DNA of 64,000 bases from Bacteroidota bacterium (GTDB lineage Bacteria; Bacteroidota; Bacteroidia; Bacteroidales; Dysgonomonadaceae). Location of the stretch: assembly GCA_023437305.1 (NCBI GenBank), contig JAEZGN010000009.1, forward strand, positions 62,001 to 126,000, read 5' to 3'. The notes beneath the pieces were generated by a model. That model worked only from the letters and a program-made list of their open reading frames with translations. It was not told the origin of the DNA and ran no database searches. Position 1 is the stretch's first letter, and each line of letters starts with the position of its first letter. Position numbers and translations under genes: made by a program. Of this stretch, positions 52,757 through 61,735 are shown one piece after another.

Positions 52757-54070
52757 ATGGGAAATTTAGTAGCTATAGTTGGACGCCCCAACGTGGGTAA
52801 GTCAACCCTGTTTAATCGATTGACAGAAAGTCGCCAGGCTATAGTCGATGAAACTTCGGGTACAACCCGTGACCGCCAATACGGAAAAGTAGAATGGGGT
52901 GGTCAGGAATTTTCGCTTGTGGATACAGGGGGATGGGTTGTAAATTCTGAGGATATTTTTGAAAATGAAATAAATAAGCAAGTTGCTATTGCTATACAAG
53001 AAGCCGATGTAATTCTGTTTATGGTAGATGTAATGAACGGACTTACAGATTTGGATTCGGGGGTTGCAAACATGCTTCGCCGCTCAAAGAAACCAATCCT
53101 TCTTGTTTCCAACAAAGCAGATAACTTTAATTTGCACGCTCAGTCGGCAGAGTTTTATGCTCTCGGCTTAGGTGATCCTATTAATATTTCGGCTATCAAC
53201 GGTTCGGGAACAGGTGATCTTTTGGATGTGATAATAACCAAGTTTACAAAAAAAGGAGAAGAGGAACATCTCGAAGATATACCACGTATTGCCATTGTTG
53301 GGCGACCTAATGCAGGGAAGTCATCTTTGGTTAATGCCTTGATGGATGAGGAACGTAATATTGTAACCAATATAGCCGGCACAACACGTGATTCGATCTA
53401 TACACGGTTCGATAAGTTTAATCTGGACTTTTATCTCGTAGATACTGCGGGTATCCGTAAGAAAGGAAAGGTTACCGAAGATTTGGAATACTACTCGGTG
53501 ATTCGTTCTATAAAAGCGATTGAAAATTCAGACGTTTGTGTTCTGATGCTTGATGCTACGCAAGGTATAGAGAGTCAGGATATGAATATATTTTCTCTCA
53601 TTCAGAAAAACCGTAAAGGGCTTGTCGTTTGTGTAAACAAATGGGACTTGGTAGAGAATAAGGAACTGGTTGTCATAAAGACTTTCGAAAATGCAATTCG
53701 TGAACGTTTAGCTCCTTTCACCGATTTTCCGATCATCTTTGCTTCGGCTATGACCAAACAGCGTATTCTGAAAGTGTTGGAAACAGCCAAAGAAGTGTAT
53801 GCGCGCAGAAAAACAAAGATTCCTACACATAAGCTGAATGAGATATTGCTCCCTATCATAGAGCGTACTCCGCCTCCTGCGAACAAGGGGAAGTATATCA
53901 AGATAAAGTATATTACTCAGTTACCCAATACGCACGTTCCTACGTTTGTGTTCTTTTGCAACCTTCCTCAATGGATAAAAGACCCATACAAACGTTTTCT
54001 CGAAAATCGTATTCGTGATAATTGGGATTTGTCGGGGACTCCGATTAATATCATTATCAGAGAGAAATAA
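52757..54070 (+). CDS. der: Ribosome biogenesis GTPase Der (EngA)
   Basis: Essential GTPase with two tandem G domains for 50S subunit assembly. G1 motifs GRPNVGKST and GRPNAGKSS, G3 motifs DTGGW and DTAGIRKKG, G4 motifs SNKAD and NKWDL are all visible, followed by a KH-like domain. About 437 residues from the ATG at 52757, the normal length. The frame stays open upstream to 52664 but that part overlaps a terminator and a promoter. Confidence 0.96.
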   Translation: MGNLVAIVGRPNVGKSTLFNRLTESRQAIVDETSGTTRDRQYGKVEWGGQEFSLVDTGGWVVNSEDIFENEINKQVAIAIQEADVILFMVDVMNGLTDLDSGVANMLRRSKKPILLVSNKADNFNLHAQSAEFYALGLGDPINISAINGSGTGDLLDVIITKFTKKGEEEHLEDIPRIAIVGRPNAGKSSLVNALMDEERNIVTNIAGTTRDSIYTRFDKFNLDFYLVDTAGIRKKGKVTEDLEYYSVIRSIKAIENSDVCVLMLDATQGIESQDMNIFSLIQKNRKGLVVCVNKWDLVENKELVVIKTFENAIRERLAPFTDFPIIFASAMTKQRILKVLETAKEVYARRKTKIPTHKLNEILLPIIERTPPPANKGKYIKIKYITQLPNTHVPTFVFFCNLPQWIKDPYKRFLENRIRDNWDLSGTPINIIIREK

Positions 54071-54079
54071 TATTTATGT

Positions 54080-55507
54080 ATGATAGATAAACTAAATACA
54101 AAAAACTTGCAACTACAAAGATTTCTATTTGTAGTTGTACTTTTTTGTATTGGTGCTACTATTTACTACTTTAACTACTTATTTCCTCTCCATGCCGACG
54201 ATTGGGCCTATTCATTCAAAGAGGTACTGGTCGATTATGGTTTCCCTTCCAGCAATGAAAAGATAACGAGCTTTAAAGATATATTCGAATCTCAGTATGC
54301 CCATTATTTCAATTGGGGAGGACGCTCGGTTGTTCATAGCATTGCTCAATTTCTACTTTGGATAGGTACACCTTTCAATGATATGCTGAATACATTGGCT
54401 TATATGATGCTGATCTGTTCAATGTACTTTATTTGCAATAAGGGTAAGACAACCAATGCCTTTTTGCTGATACTGATCAGTGCATTCGTTTGGTTTCTTG
54501 TTCCTCGGTTTACTTCCGACGTGTTTTGGATTACGGGAAGTGCCAACTATCTCTGGGGCACTTTATTCATAGTGCTATTTATATATCCTTATGCGTCTTA
54601 TCTCTTCGATGGGCATACCAATGATAAGTTTTATAAAACGGTATTATTTTTTTTTGTGGGAATCATAGCCGGATGGACAAATGAGTCTACCGCCTCTGTA
54701 ACTATATTGTTGATCTTTACTTTCTGCATCTATTATAAGAGGAATCTAAAGCTTCCCAAATGGGCAGTCGCAGGTTTGATAGGATTATGCCTTGGCTTTG
54801 GACTGATGATTCTGGCACCCGGAAATTATGTTCGGGCAGCACTGGTAGCTAAGCAAAATGTGAGTATGCAAGGATTATCTATCTTTGAAACTCTCTGGTC
54901 AAACTTATCAGATATGATGTCTATTCGATATTTGCCTTATATGCTTCCAGTCTCGCTGCTCTTTTTCTTTTTCCTATTTCTCTTCACTCGGAGCAGAAAA
55001 AATATGGAGAAAGATCAATATAAAAAGACTTTGTTTGGAGCAATGCTATTCTTTGTCGCAGGTCAGCTTTCATTCTTCATTATGATTGTGTCTCCTATTT
55101 TTCCGGCTTGGGCTATGTTTGGGCAGATTGTTTTTATTATTATCGGCATTGGTATCCTGTATGCGAATACAGAGATAAAACACAAGCTGTTTCGCTATAC
55201 TAATTTAATAGCGATAATGGTATTGGTAGGACTATATGGTATAGATTATTATAGGAAATACCCATCCATGAAGCTAATATCGGATGTCTATAAGGCGCGT
55301 GAAGTATCCTTGAAGGAGCAAGTGGCTAATGGAATACAAGATATTGTGTTTACCGATAAAGTTGTAGTTCATAGCAAATTTCACTACGAAGACTTAAACT
55401 CAGATCCTCATCAATGGCTGAATAATAAATACGCTTTCTACTATGGTGTAAGGTCGGTAAGAGTCGTAAAGGCAGATAAACAAAGAAGTCCGGATACCAA
55501 TCGTTAA
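54080..55507 (+). CDS. DUF6056-type multi-pass membrane protein
   Basis: A 475-residue integral membrane protein with about ten helices. The loop after helix 1 has LHADDWAYSF, and a later segment reads WGGRSVVHSIAQF and VFWITGSANYLWGT, as in DUF6056 proteins of Bacteroidetes and Firmicutes. The Asp-Asp in a first extracytoplasmic loop is like that of GT-C glycosyltransferases, which suggests but does not prove a lipid-linked sugar transferase. It starts 9 bp after der. Confidence 0.7.
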   Translation: MIDKLNTKNLQLQRFLFVVVLFCIGATIYYFNYLFPLHADDWAYSFKEVLVDYGFPSSNEKITSFKDIFESQYAHYFNWGGRSVVHSIAQFLLWIGTPFNDMLNTLAYMMLICSMYFICNKGKTTNAFLLILISAFVWFLVPRFTSDVFWITGSANYLWGTLFIVLFIYPYASYLFDGHTNDKFYKTVLFFFVGIIAGWTNESTASVTILLIFTFCIYYKRNLKLPKWAVAGLIGLCLGFGLMILAPGNYVRAALVAKQNVSMQGLSIFETLWSNLSDMMSIRYLPYMLPVSLLFFFFLFLFTRSRKNMEKDQYKKTLFGAMLFFVAGQLSFFIMIVSPIFPAWAMFGQIVFIIIGIGILYANTEIKHKLFRYTNLIAIMVLVGLYGIDYYRKYPSMKLISDVYKAREVSLKEQVANGIQDIVFTDKVVVHSKFHYEDLNSDPHQWLNNKYAFYYGVRSVRVVKADKQRSPDTNR

Positions 55508-55746
55508 TATTATATAATCGTTTTTTGTATTAGAAGTTATATGAAAAAGAAAAGGTTGTCATCACGACAACCAATCTTCATTGTTAACCTTAAAATCTAA
55601 TACTATGAAAAACACATAATATAAACGTAATATAAATGTAAATAGTTTATTTACACTGTATTAAAAATAGTAAAATAGTTAAATAATTAGTTAATTTGAT
55701 TGTTGGTGCTTCCTGAAGTTGGCTTTTGTAAAGGTTTCTCCACAAA
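55508..55746. other. Intergenic region with hairpins between convergent genes
   Basis: Contains a perfect 7-bp hairpin GGTTGTC/GACAACC (55554-55572) without a T run, a tiny frame ATGAAAAACACATAA (from about 55604) preceded by a leader-like A/T-rich stretch, and a palindrome TGTAAATA/TATTTACA (55637-55655). Nothing else is recognised. Confidence 0.45.
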
Positions 55747-58700
55747 TTATATTTCTACAATTTTACCTAATGTGATGTAACAAATGTATCCTTTTATGTC
55801 GGTGTAGCCCATTTTACGGATTTGATCGGCATAGTACTTCACCTGACGGATATATTTTTTGTCTTCCTTTTCGCCGAATTTGTAATCAATTACAATAACC
55901 TCTTTACCTTTTATCATCACACGGTCGGGACGAACAAATTTGCCTTTGGGCTGTAATATCTGTATCTCATTCAATACCTTGTATTCACCGCTATACCACG
56001 GGGCGACCAGAGGATTGGAAAGGTATTCTTCTAATAGTCCTATTATCTTGCTCTTATCAGTAGCAGTCACTTCTCCCGCAATGTGATATTCTTCTACAGC
56101 TTTCTGTATGTCGTCAATTGTTTTTACCTTACTCACAATCTCGTGCATCAGAGTACCGTAGTCTCGCTGTCCCGTATCGGTGAAAAAGTACTTGTTTTTC
56201 AACAATAGTTTTACTCTTTCATCATAAGGTATGCTGGATAAGCTATCTACACTGATTTCTTCTACCGATCTGTGTGTAACTTTTTTGATTGGTATATAAT
56301 TTTCACCTATTTCAAAAGTCGCCGTTTCTTCATCTATATGTTGAGACAAGTCTGTGTAAGCTTGCTTGCCATTCCCTACAGAGCCGCTGTTTATTGTAGC
56401 CCATAGCAAAGATGATATATTATTCACCTCTTCTTTTTTCGGCTTGGGGGCATAAGCTATCAGTTCGTTTTTTGCACGAGTGAAAGCCACGTACAATACA
56501 TTGATATTGTCGATAAATGCATGAAGCCGCTCATCAAAATATTCGTAAGCAAAAATGGTGTTTTTTAGCTTTTGTGAATATTTTACAGGAACGAGGTGTA
56601 GCCTGTTGAACGGCTCTGTCTGTGGATGACACCACAATATTGTTGTTAGCTTATGATCTATTTCCCAGTTGCAGAACGGAATTAGTACAACGTTAAAGCC
56701 CAGCCCTTTCGACTTGTGTATTGTCATAATCCGTATCGCATCTTGACCATCCGGGGTAAAGATAGTTTTATTCATGCCCGTCTCGTCCCACCATCTAAGA
56801 AAAGCATCCAGATCGGAAGAATTACGAACAGTGAAGTCGAGCACCATGTCCAGAAACGACTGTATATATACCTGCTCATCGTTTTCCATAGCTTCACGAA
56901 ACAGATTGAAGATTTCTTCCGTCATTTCATACAATGGCAGTTCGCGTATATGGCTTAGCCTGTGCTCTATCTGTTGAGGCAGATCGTCTTTTGCCGAGAA
57001 GTATTTGAGCAGTGCCTCTTCGGCATTCATTTGCTTGCTGTATTTGAAATATTCGAAAACAGCCAAGGCCTTCAGTGATTTATCCAAAGGATTATGTAAA
57101 TGCTTTAGTAAGGCAATTATCAGTTTGATGCTCTTTGAGTTGCTTACAAATAGAGCCTCATCCGATATAATGTCATAACGATATTTTGAGCTCGGGTGCA
57201 GCTTTTTATATTCCAACAAGCAATTTGCTACATCTGCTCCTTCTTTTTTTGTACGTACTAGTATGGCAATATCTTTGAGGCTGTAACCTCTTTCCTGCAA
57301 CTGTTCTATCTCGATAGGTAATTGCTCCAATACATAATTCTGCCATATATAGTCGTCAGTATCAATAAACTCTACTCTTACTCGCCCTTCGTTGTTTTTA
57401 TGGCTTTCGGGTATCTCCTGATACAGCTCGTCGTAAGCTTTTGTTATCCGTGTGAGGAATGGCTTGAGCCTTGCATTATCAAGATCTTGCAACGATTTGT
57501 TGAATGTATCTTGCAACAACGCCGAACCAATAGAAAAAACTGCATTGTTGAAAGAAATAACATTGCGAGAGCTGCGCCAGTTGGTGTCCAGCGTATCATG
57601 TTCTATGCCTTCGGTTCGGAAATCTATATCGAGTTGTTCATCCAGAAGCTTCCAGTCTGAGTTTCTCCAACGATAAATACTTTGTTTTACATCGCCTACT
57701 ATGTAGTTTTTGTTTCCGTTACCGAGGCTATCTTTTACCAGAGGAAGAAAGTTTTGCCACTGCATGCCCGATGTGTCTTGAAACTCGTCGATCATGTAAT
57801 TGTTGATTCGTTGACCAACCTTTTCGTATATAAACGGAGATTCATTGCCCTCTATGATACGGTTTAGCAGTTCGGTCGTATCCGAAATCAACATGATATT
57901 ATTTTCGGTACTATATTCCCGAATTTTTTTATCTACGTCTCCCAGTATCCCTAATGTGAAGAAGTAGCGGTTTATTTCGTATGCTGTCTGATAGATCAGT
58001 GAGTTGTCATAGTGGTTTATGATGTCGCACACACAGATGTTGAGTTCGGGATATACACTTTCTATTTTATCTCGTGTTACTGAACCTGTCGTTTTGGTGT
58101 ACCATCCGCTAAGGTTATCGGCTAACGTGCGGAACGTATCCGTTGGTTCGGCAATCGTTCCGTTAGCCCATTTCAAGAAGTTAAGAAACGGAGAGCGGGT
58201 TCCTCCTTTAAAATCTTCACCTTTTAGTCCGAAGCGAGACATTATATTCAAGGCTTTTTCTCCTATCTGCTGTGATGCTTTCTCAAAATCCCTGATAATG
58301 GTAAACAGCATATCTTTATAGTCGGTCATCAGTTGCTTGTCGTTGATGTCTGTTTGCACCTGATTGCTGTATGCTTTGTAGCTTTCTTTAAATATTTCGG
58401 ACGATAGAGATTGTATATCGTTGCGGATATTCCAGGTTTCTCCATTTTCTACTTTTTCTTCTGAGAAACGAATCAACCAATCCAACAATAGTTTATTGTC
58501 TGTCCGCTCCAAATCGTACAGCATGGAGTCGATAGCTTCGCCTAGTACCTTATTGGTATCCAGTTCTACATTATATCCGCCTCCTAAGCCTATTTCACGG
58601 GTAAAAGCCCGCATTGTTTGTTGGAAAAACTTGTCGATAGTGCTTACCGAAAAAGAAGAATAGTCGTGCAGGATACGCACCAATATATCCCGAGCTTCTT

Positions 58701-58983
58701 TTCTTACCTGTTCTTCGTTGTATTTATATTCTTTCGAGAGAAAACTTATATGATCCGATTCGTTCCCTGTGGCGATGTTTGCCAACTCCTCTATTATACG
58801 GCTTTTCATCTCGTCTGTAGCCTTATTGGTAAAGGTTACTGCCAGTATATGCCTGTATGCAAAGGGGGATGAGAAGAGCAAATTAAGATACTTCTCTGTC
58901 AGTCGGTGTGTTTTTCCCGAGCCGGCAGAGGCTTTATATACGTATAAGTTTATTTCATCATCAAATGATGCGTGATTTGACAT
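55747..58983 (-). CDS. AddA/RecB-like helicase-nuclease (UvrD superfamily)
   Basis: ATP-dependent exonuclease for double-strand break processing. Motifs in order: Walker A ASAGSGKTHRL (about residues 15-25), VTFTNKATDEM, Walker B DEFQDTSGMQW, GDVKQSIYRWR, IMTIHKSKGLGFNVV and VAFTRAKNELIA. A C-terminal RecB-type nuclease has LMHEIVSKV, RPDRVMI and VIDYKFGEK. 1078 residues. Its start lies inside the end of the upstream SUI1 gene (23-bp overlap). A partner AddB gene, normally adjacent, is not in this window. Confidence 0.9.
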   Translation of the reverse strand: MSNHASFDDEINLYVYKASAGSGKTHRLTEKYLNLLFSSPFAYRHILAVTFTNKATDEMKSRIIEELANIATGNESDHISFLSKEYKYNEEQVRKEARDILVRILHDYSSFSVSTIDKFFQQTMRAFTREIGLGGGYNVELDTNKVLGEAIDSMLYDLERTDNKLLLDWLIRFSEEKVENGETWNIRNDIQSLSSEIFKESYKAYSNQVQTDINDKQLMTDYKDMLFTIIRDFEKASQQIGEKALNIMSRFGLKGEDFKGGTRSPFLNFLKWANGTIAEPTDTFRTLADNLSGWYTKTTGSVTRDKIESVYPELNICVCDIINHYDNSLIYQTAYEINRYFFTLGILGDVDKKIREYSTENNIMLISDTTELLNRIIEGNESPFIYEKVGQRINNYMIDEFQDTSGMQWQNFLPLVKDSLGNGNKNYIVGDVKQSIYRWRNSDWKLLDEQLDIDFRTEGIEHDTLDTNWRSSRNVISFNNAVFSIGSALLQDTFNKSLQDLDNARLKPFLTRITKAYDELYQEIPESHKNNEGRVRVEFIDTDDYIWQNYVLEQLPIEIEQLQERGYSLKDIAILVRTKKEGADVANCLLEYKKLHPSSKYRYDIISDEALFVSNSKSIKLIIALLKHLHNPLDKSLKALAVFEYFKYSKQMNAEEALLKYFSAKDDLPQQIEHRLSHIRELPLYEMTEEIFNLFREAMENDEQVYIQSFLDMVLDFTVRNSSDLDAFLRWWDETGMNKTIFTPDGQDAIRIMTIHKSKGLGFNVVLIPFCNWEIDHKLTTILWCHPQTEPFNRLHLVPVKYSQKLKNTIFAYEYFDERLHAFIDNINVLYVAFTRAKNELIAYAPKPKKEEVNNISSLLWATINSGSVGNGKQAYTDLSQHIDEETATFEIGENYIPIKKVTHRSVEEISVDSLSSIPYDERVKLLLKNKYFFTDTGQRDYGTLMHEIVSKVKTIDDIQKAVEEYHIAGEVTATDKSKIIGLLEEYLSNPLVAPWYSGEYKVLNEIQILQPKGKFVRPDRVMIKGKEVIVIDYKFGEKEDKKYIRQVKYYADQIRKMGYTDIKGYICYITLGKIVEI

Positions 58984-59299
58984 ACCCTTCTTTTTGGAGT
59001 AGTTCTAATACCTTGTTGCGGAGATCTCCCTGTACAATTATCTCGTGGTCTTTTGCCGATCCGCCAACACCACATTTTACCTTTAAGAATTTACCCAACT
59101 CTTCGAGATCTTCGCTTGTTCCTACAAACCCAGTGATTAGAGTCACCGCTTTCCCTTTGCGGTTGCGCTTATCGAGCTGGATGCGTAATTGCTGTTTCTC
59201 TTTCGGGAGGGTGTCTTGCTCCTCTTCTTTGTCTGTATCATATTTGAAGTCCGGATTTGTGGAATACACAACATTCAGACGGTCTTTCCAATCATTCAT
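58961..59299 (-). CDS. SUI1/eIF1-family translation factor (YciH-like)
   Basis: 112 residues with the SUI1 core GKAVTLITGFVG, a KFLKVKCGVGGSAKD segment and IIVQGDLRNKVLELLQKEG. Bacterial YciH is thought to influence initiation fidelity, but its role is not settled. Its end overlaps the start of the helicase-nuclease gene by 23 bp, so the two are co-translated. Confidence 0.9.
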   Translation of the reverse strand: MNDWKDRLNVVYSTNPDFKYDTDKEEEQDTLPKEKQQLRIQLDKRNRKGKAVTLITGFVGTSEDLEELGKFLKVKCGVGGSAKDHEIIVQGDLRNKVLELLQKEGYVKSRII

Positions 59300-59355
59300 A
59301 TCGATGGTATTTGTTCATTACAAAAATACGGATTATTTCAGGTAGATTTATAAAA

Positions 59356-59955
59356 CTACCACTTATTCATGTGTATTTTCTTTTCGTCATACTTATCTTT
59401 TACCGAATGGTTTCCCATCGGGTAGCCTATTGGTATTACAACCAAAGGTAAAACTTGCGCGGGCATATTCGTATGTTTTATCACTGTTGCCATTCTGTCC
59501 CGATAGGGGTAAGCGGCAGTCCACACGCCCCCGAGCTCCATCGCTTCGGCAGCCAGAAGGATATTTTCTGTTGCAGCCGAACAATCGAGATACCAGTACG
59601 AAGAACGGATGGTATCTCCACAAACAACAATTGCCATCGGTGCTTGAGATAGCATTTTGGCTGTAGGCAGTTCTTCTGCCATTTTATCCAATATAGCCCT
59701 GTCATTTATAATCACAAATTCCCACGGACGGGTGTCTTTTCCCGAGGGTGCAGACATGCCGGCCTTTATTAGTGCCTGAACATCTTCATCCGAAACAGGT
59801 CTGTCTTTGATAAAACTGCGTACACTTTTTCTGTTATAGATTGCTGATAAGGCGGCCTCCTTTTTTGTTATTTGCTTTTCGTCTTTTTGAGAACAACTCA
59901 TAAAAGTGATACTGCAAATAGTTATAAGACCAATAAGTATAGATTTTTTATTCAT
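59356..59955 (-). CDS. Nitroreductase family lipoprotein
   Basis: FMN-dependent oxidoreductase of 199 residues. A type II signal peptide with lipobox MSC (Cys21) precedes the nitroreductase domain with NRKSVRSFIKDRPV, SAPSGKDTRPWEFV and the LLAAEAMELGGVW segment. The lipid anchor is unusual for nitroreductases in general, though it occurs in this phylum. It would act at the periplasm or the outer membrane face. The SUI1 gene lies 56 bp downstream. Confidence 0.85.
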   Translation of the reverse strand: MNKKSILIGLITICSITFMSCSQKDEKQITKKEAALSAIYNRKSVRSFIKDRPVSDEDVQALIKAGMSAPSGKDTRPWEFVIINDRAILDKMAEELPTAKMLSQAPMAIVVCGDTIRSSYWYLDCSAATENILLAAEAMELGGVWTAAYPYRDRMATVIKHTNMPAQVLPLVVIPIGYPMGNHSVKDKYDEKKIHMNKW

Positions 59956-59986
59956 GTTTGGCAGATGTTTTATTGTTGAAGTATTG

Positions 59987-59994
59987 CAAAGATA
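59987..59994 (-). promoter_or_regulatory. Candidate -7 box for the nitroreductase gene
   Basis: The minus strand reads TATCTTTG, matching TAnnTTTG, 31 bp upstream of the start codon. No clear -33 element. Confidence 0.4.
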
Positions 59995-60025
59995 TGAATT
60001 AATTTTTATGGATTTTAGCGAAAAG

Positions 60026-60180
60026 AAAAGGCTGGGTAAAAGGGGATTTTAATCAGTCAATGTACTGCTCTCTTTGTCATTCTGAATGTAATGAAGAATC
60101 TCGACCCTTCGGAAACGAGATGTTTCACTCCGTTCAACATGACAATGAAGATATTAAATTACCCTTTACTCAGCCTCTTT
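60026..60180 (-). terminator. Composite gdhA terminator with a palindromic repeat in its loop
   Basis: The outer arms, AGGCTGGGTAAAAGGG (60029-60044) and CCCTTTACTCAGCCT (60162-60176), pair over 15 positions with one bulge and one wobble. On the minus strand the second arm is followed by TTTCTTTTCG. It is 17 bp after the gdhA stop. The loop of about 117 bases contains the palindromic repeat. Confidence 0.6.
60075..60144. repeat. Dispersed palindromic repeat, copy B
   Basis: An imperfect palindrome whose two 29-base halves, beginning TGTCAT and ending ATGACA, match each other at 22 of 29 positions. Its reverse complement matches 18069-18133. It resembles the widespread GTCATTCTGAACGAAGTGAAGAATCTC-type intergenic repeat. 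Confidence 0.75.
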
Positions 60181-60196
60181 TATTTATTAAACGGCT

Positions 60197-61531
60197 TTAG
60201 ACAATGCCTTGAGCCATTACGGCTTTTGCAACTTTCATAAATCCGGCTATGTTAGCACCTTTTACATAGTTTACATATCCGTCTTTTTCTGTGCCGTATT
60301 TCACGCAATTTTCATGGATATTCTGCATAATCCATTTCAGCTTCTTATCAACTTCCTCAGCAGACCAGCTTATACGCTCCGAGTTTTGTGTCATTTCCAA
60401 TCCCGATACAGAAACGCCTCCGGCGTTTGCTGCTTTTCCCGGTGCATAGAGTAGTTTCGCTTGTTGGAATACTTCTATAGCCTCAGGTGTAGACGGCATA
60501 TTAGCTCCTTCCGATACTGCGATAACACCATTTGCCACCAGTTTCTTAGCATCCTCTCCGTTTATTTCATTCTGTGTTGCCGATGGTAATGCGATATCGC
60601 CTTTTTCTCCCCAAGGGCGTGCATTCGGAACGTATTTGCAGCCGTATGTTTCTGCATATTCGCTGATGCGGCCTCTGTAAAGCTCTTTCAGCTCTTTTAC
60701 ATACTCCAGCTTCTCGGTTGTGATACCCTCCGGATCGTAGATGTACCCGTTAGAGTCTGATAATGTAACAGGTATTGCTCCCAGCTCTATCAGTTTTTCG
60801 CAAGTATACTGTGCTACATTTCCTGAACCTGAAACAAGACATTTTTTACCTTTTATGTCAATGTTTTTTGTTTTCAGCATTTCGAGTAGGAAATATACAT
60901 TTCCGTAACCTGTAGCTTCGGGGCGAATGAGCGAACCGCCGAATGTAAGCCCTTTACCTGTGAATGTTCCTGTAAATTCACGAGCCAATTTGCGGTACAT
61001 CCCGAAGAAATAACCTACTTCGCGACCACCTACGCCTATGTCTCCTGCCGGAACGTCTGTGTCGGGGCCAATGTTGCGCCAAAGTTCGAGCATAAAAGCC
61101 TGACAGAAACGCATGATTTCTGCCGTAGATTTCCCTTTAGGACTAAAGTCCGAACCTCCCTTTGCTCCTCCCATCGGTAGGGTTGTAAGCGAGTTTTTAA
61201 ACGTTTGCTCAAAAGCAAGGAACTTTAATATAGACGGATTTACAGAGGCATGTAAGCGTAAGCCGCCTTTGTATGGCCCTATGGCATTGCAATGTTGTAT
61301 GCGGTATCCCATGTTGGTATGTGTGTTGCCTTTGTCGTCAACCCACGTTACGCGGAAAGAAAAGATACGATCAGGAATGCATAGTCTTTCTATTAAGTTT
61401 GCCTTCTCAAATTCAGGGTGTTGATTGTAAATTTCCTCAATGGATTCTAATACTTCCTGAACAGCCTGAAGGTACTCAGGTTCGTTCGGAAATCTGCGTT
61501 TTAAGTCTTGTAATACTAATTCTGCCTTCAT
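60197..61531 (-). CDS. gdhA: NADP-specific glutamate dehydrogenase
   Basis: Assimilates ammonium by reductive amination of 2-oxoglutarate; hexamer of the 50-kDa class. Active-site motifs are YKGGLRLH, PMGGAKGGSDFSPKG and ARPWGEKGDIALPSATQNE, and the nucleotide site is SGSGNVAQYT. About 444 residues from the ATG at 61531, the normal length. The frame extends upstream to 61606 but that part is not family sequence. Confidence 0.96.
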   Translation of the reverse strand: MKAELVLQDLKRRFPNEPEYLQAVQEVLESIEEIYNQHPEFEKANLIERLCIPDRIFSFRVTWVDDKGNTHTNMGYRIQHCNAIGPYKGGLRLHASVNPSILKFLAFEQTFKNSLTTLPMGGAKGGSDFSPKGKSTAEIMRFCQAFMLELWRNIGPDTDVPAGDIGVGGREVGYFFGMYRKLAREFTGTFTGKGLTFGGSLIRPEATGYGNVYFLLEMLKTKNIDIKGKKCLVSGSGNVAQYTCEKLIELGAIPVTLSDSNGYIYDPEGITTEKLEYVKELKELYRGRISEYAETYGCKYVPNARPWGEKGDIALPSATQNEINGEDAKKLVANGVIAVSEGANMPSTPEAIEVFQQAKLLYAPGKAANAGGVSVSGLEMTQNSERISWSAEEVDKKLKWIMQNIHENCVKYGTEKDGYVNYVKGANIAGFMKVAKAVMAQGIV

Positions 61532-61563
61532 TATAAAAAACGGGTTTTGATTTATGGATGCCA

Positions 61564-61571
61564 CAAATATA
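61564..61571 (-). promoter_or_regulatory. Candidate -7 box of gdhA
   Basis: The minus strand reads TATATTTG, matching TAnnTTTG, 32 bp upstream of the chosen start. It also argues against the longer reading frame, which would begin upstream of it. No clear -33. Confidence 0.45.
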
Positions 61572-61698
61572 TGAAAAAAATGTCTATTTGTTAAAAAATA
61601 TAACACAAACGTGACAGTTTTTCAAAATAGAAGGATTGAGATAAATAAATTTACCTCATATAATACCCTTGCGAATGTTTTTAATATTGTTTTTTTCT

Positions 61699-61706
61699 TA
61701 TTTTTG
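61699..61706 (+). promoter_or_regulatory. Candidate -7 box of rfbB
   Basis: TATTTTTG matches TAnnTTTG, 29 bp upstream of the rfbB start; -33 element poor. Confidence 0.45.
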
Positions 61707-61735
61707 TGATGAATAATAAATAACAATATAAAACA

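Noticed and set aside
61532..61606. A longer N-terminus for GdhA
   Set aside because: The extra 25 codons are not family sequence and overlap a promoter-like box.
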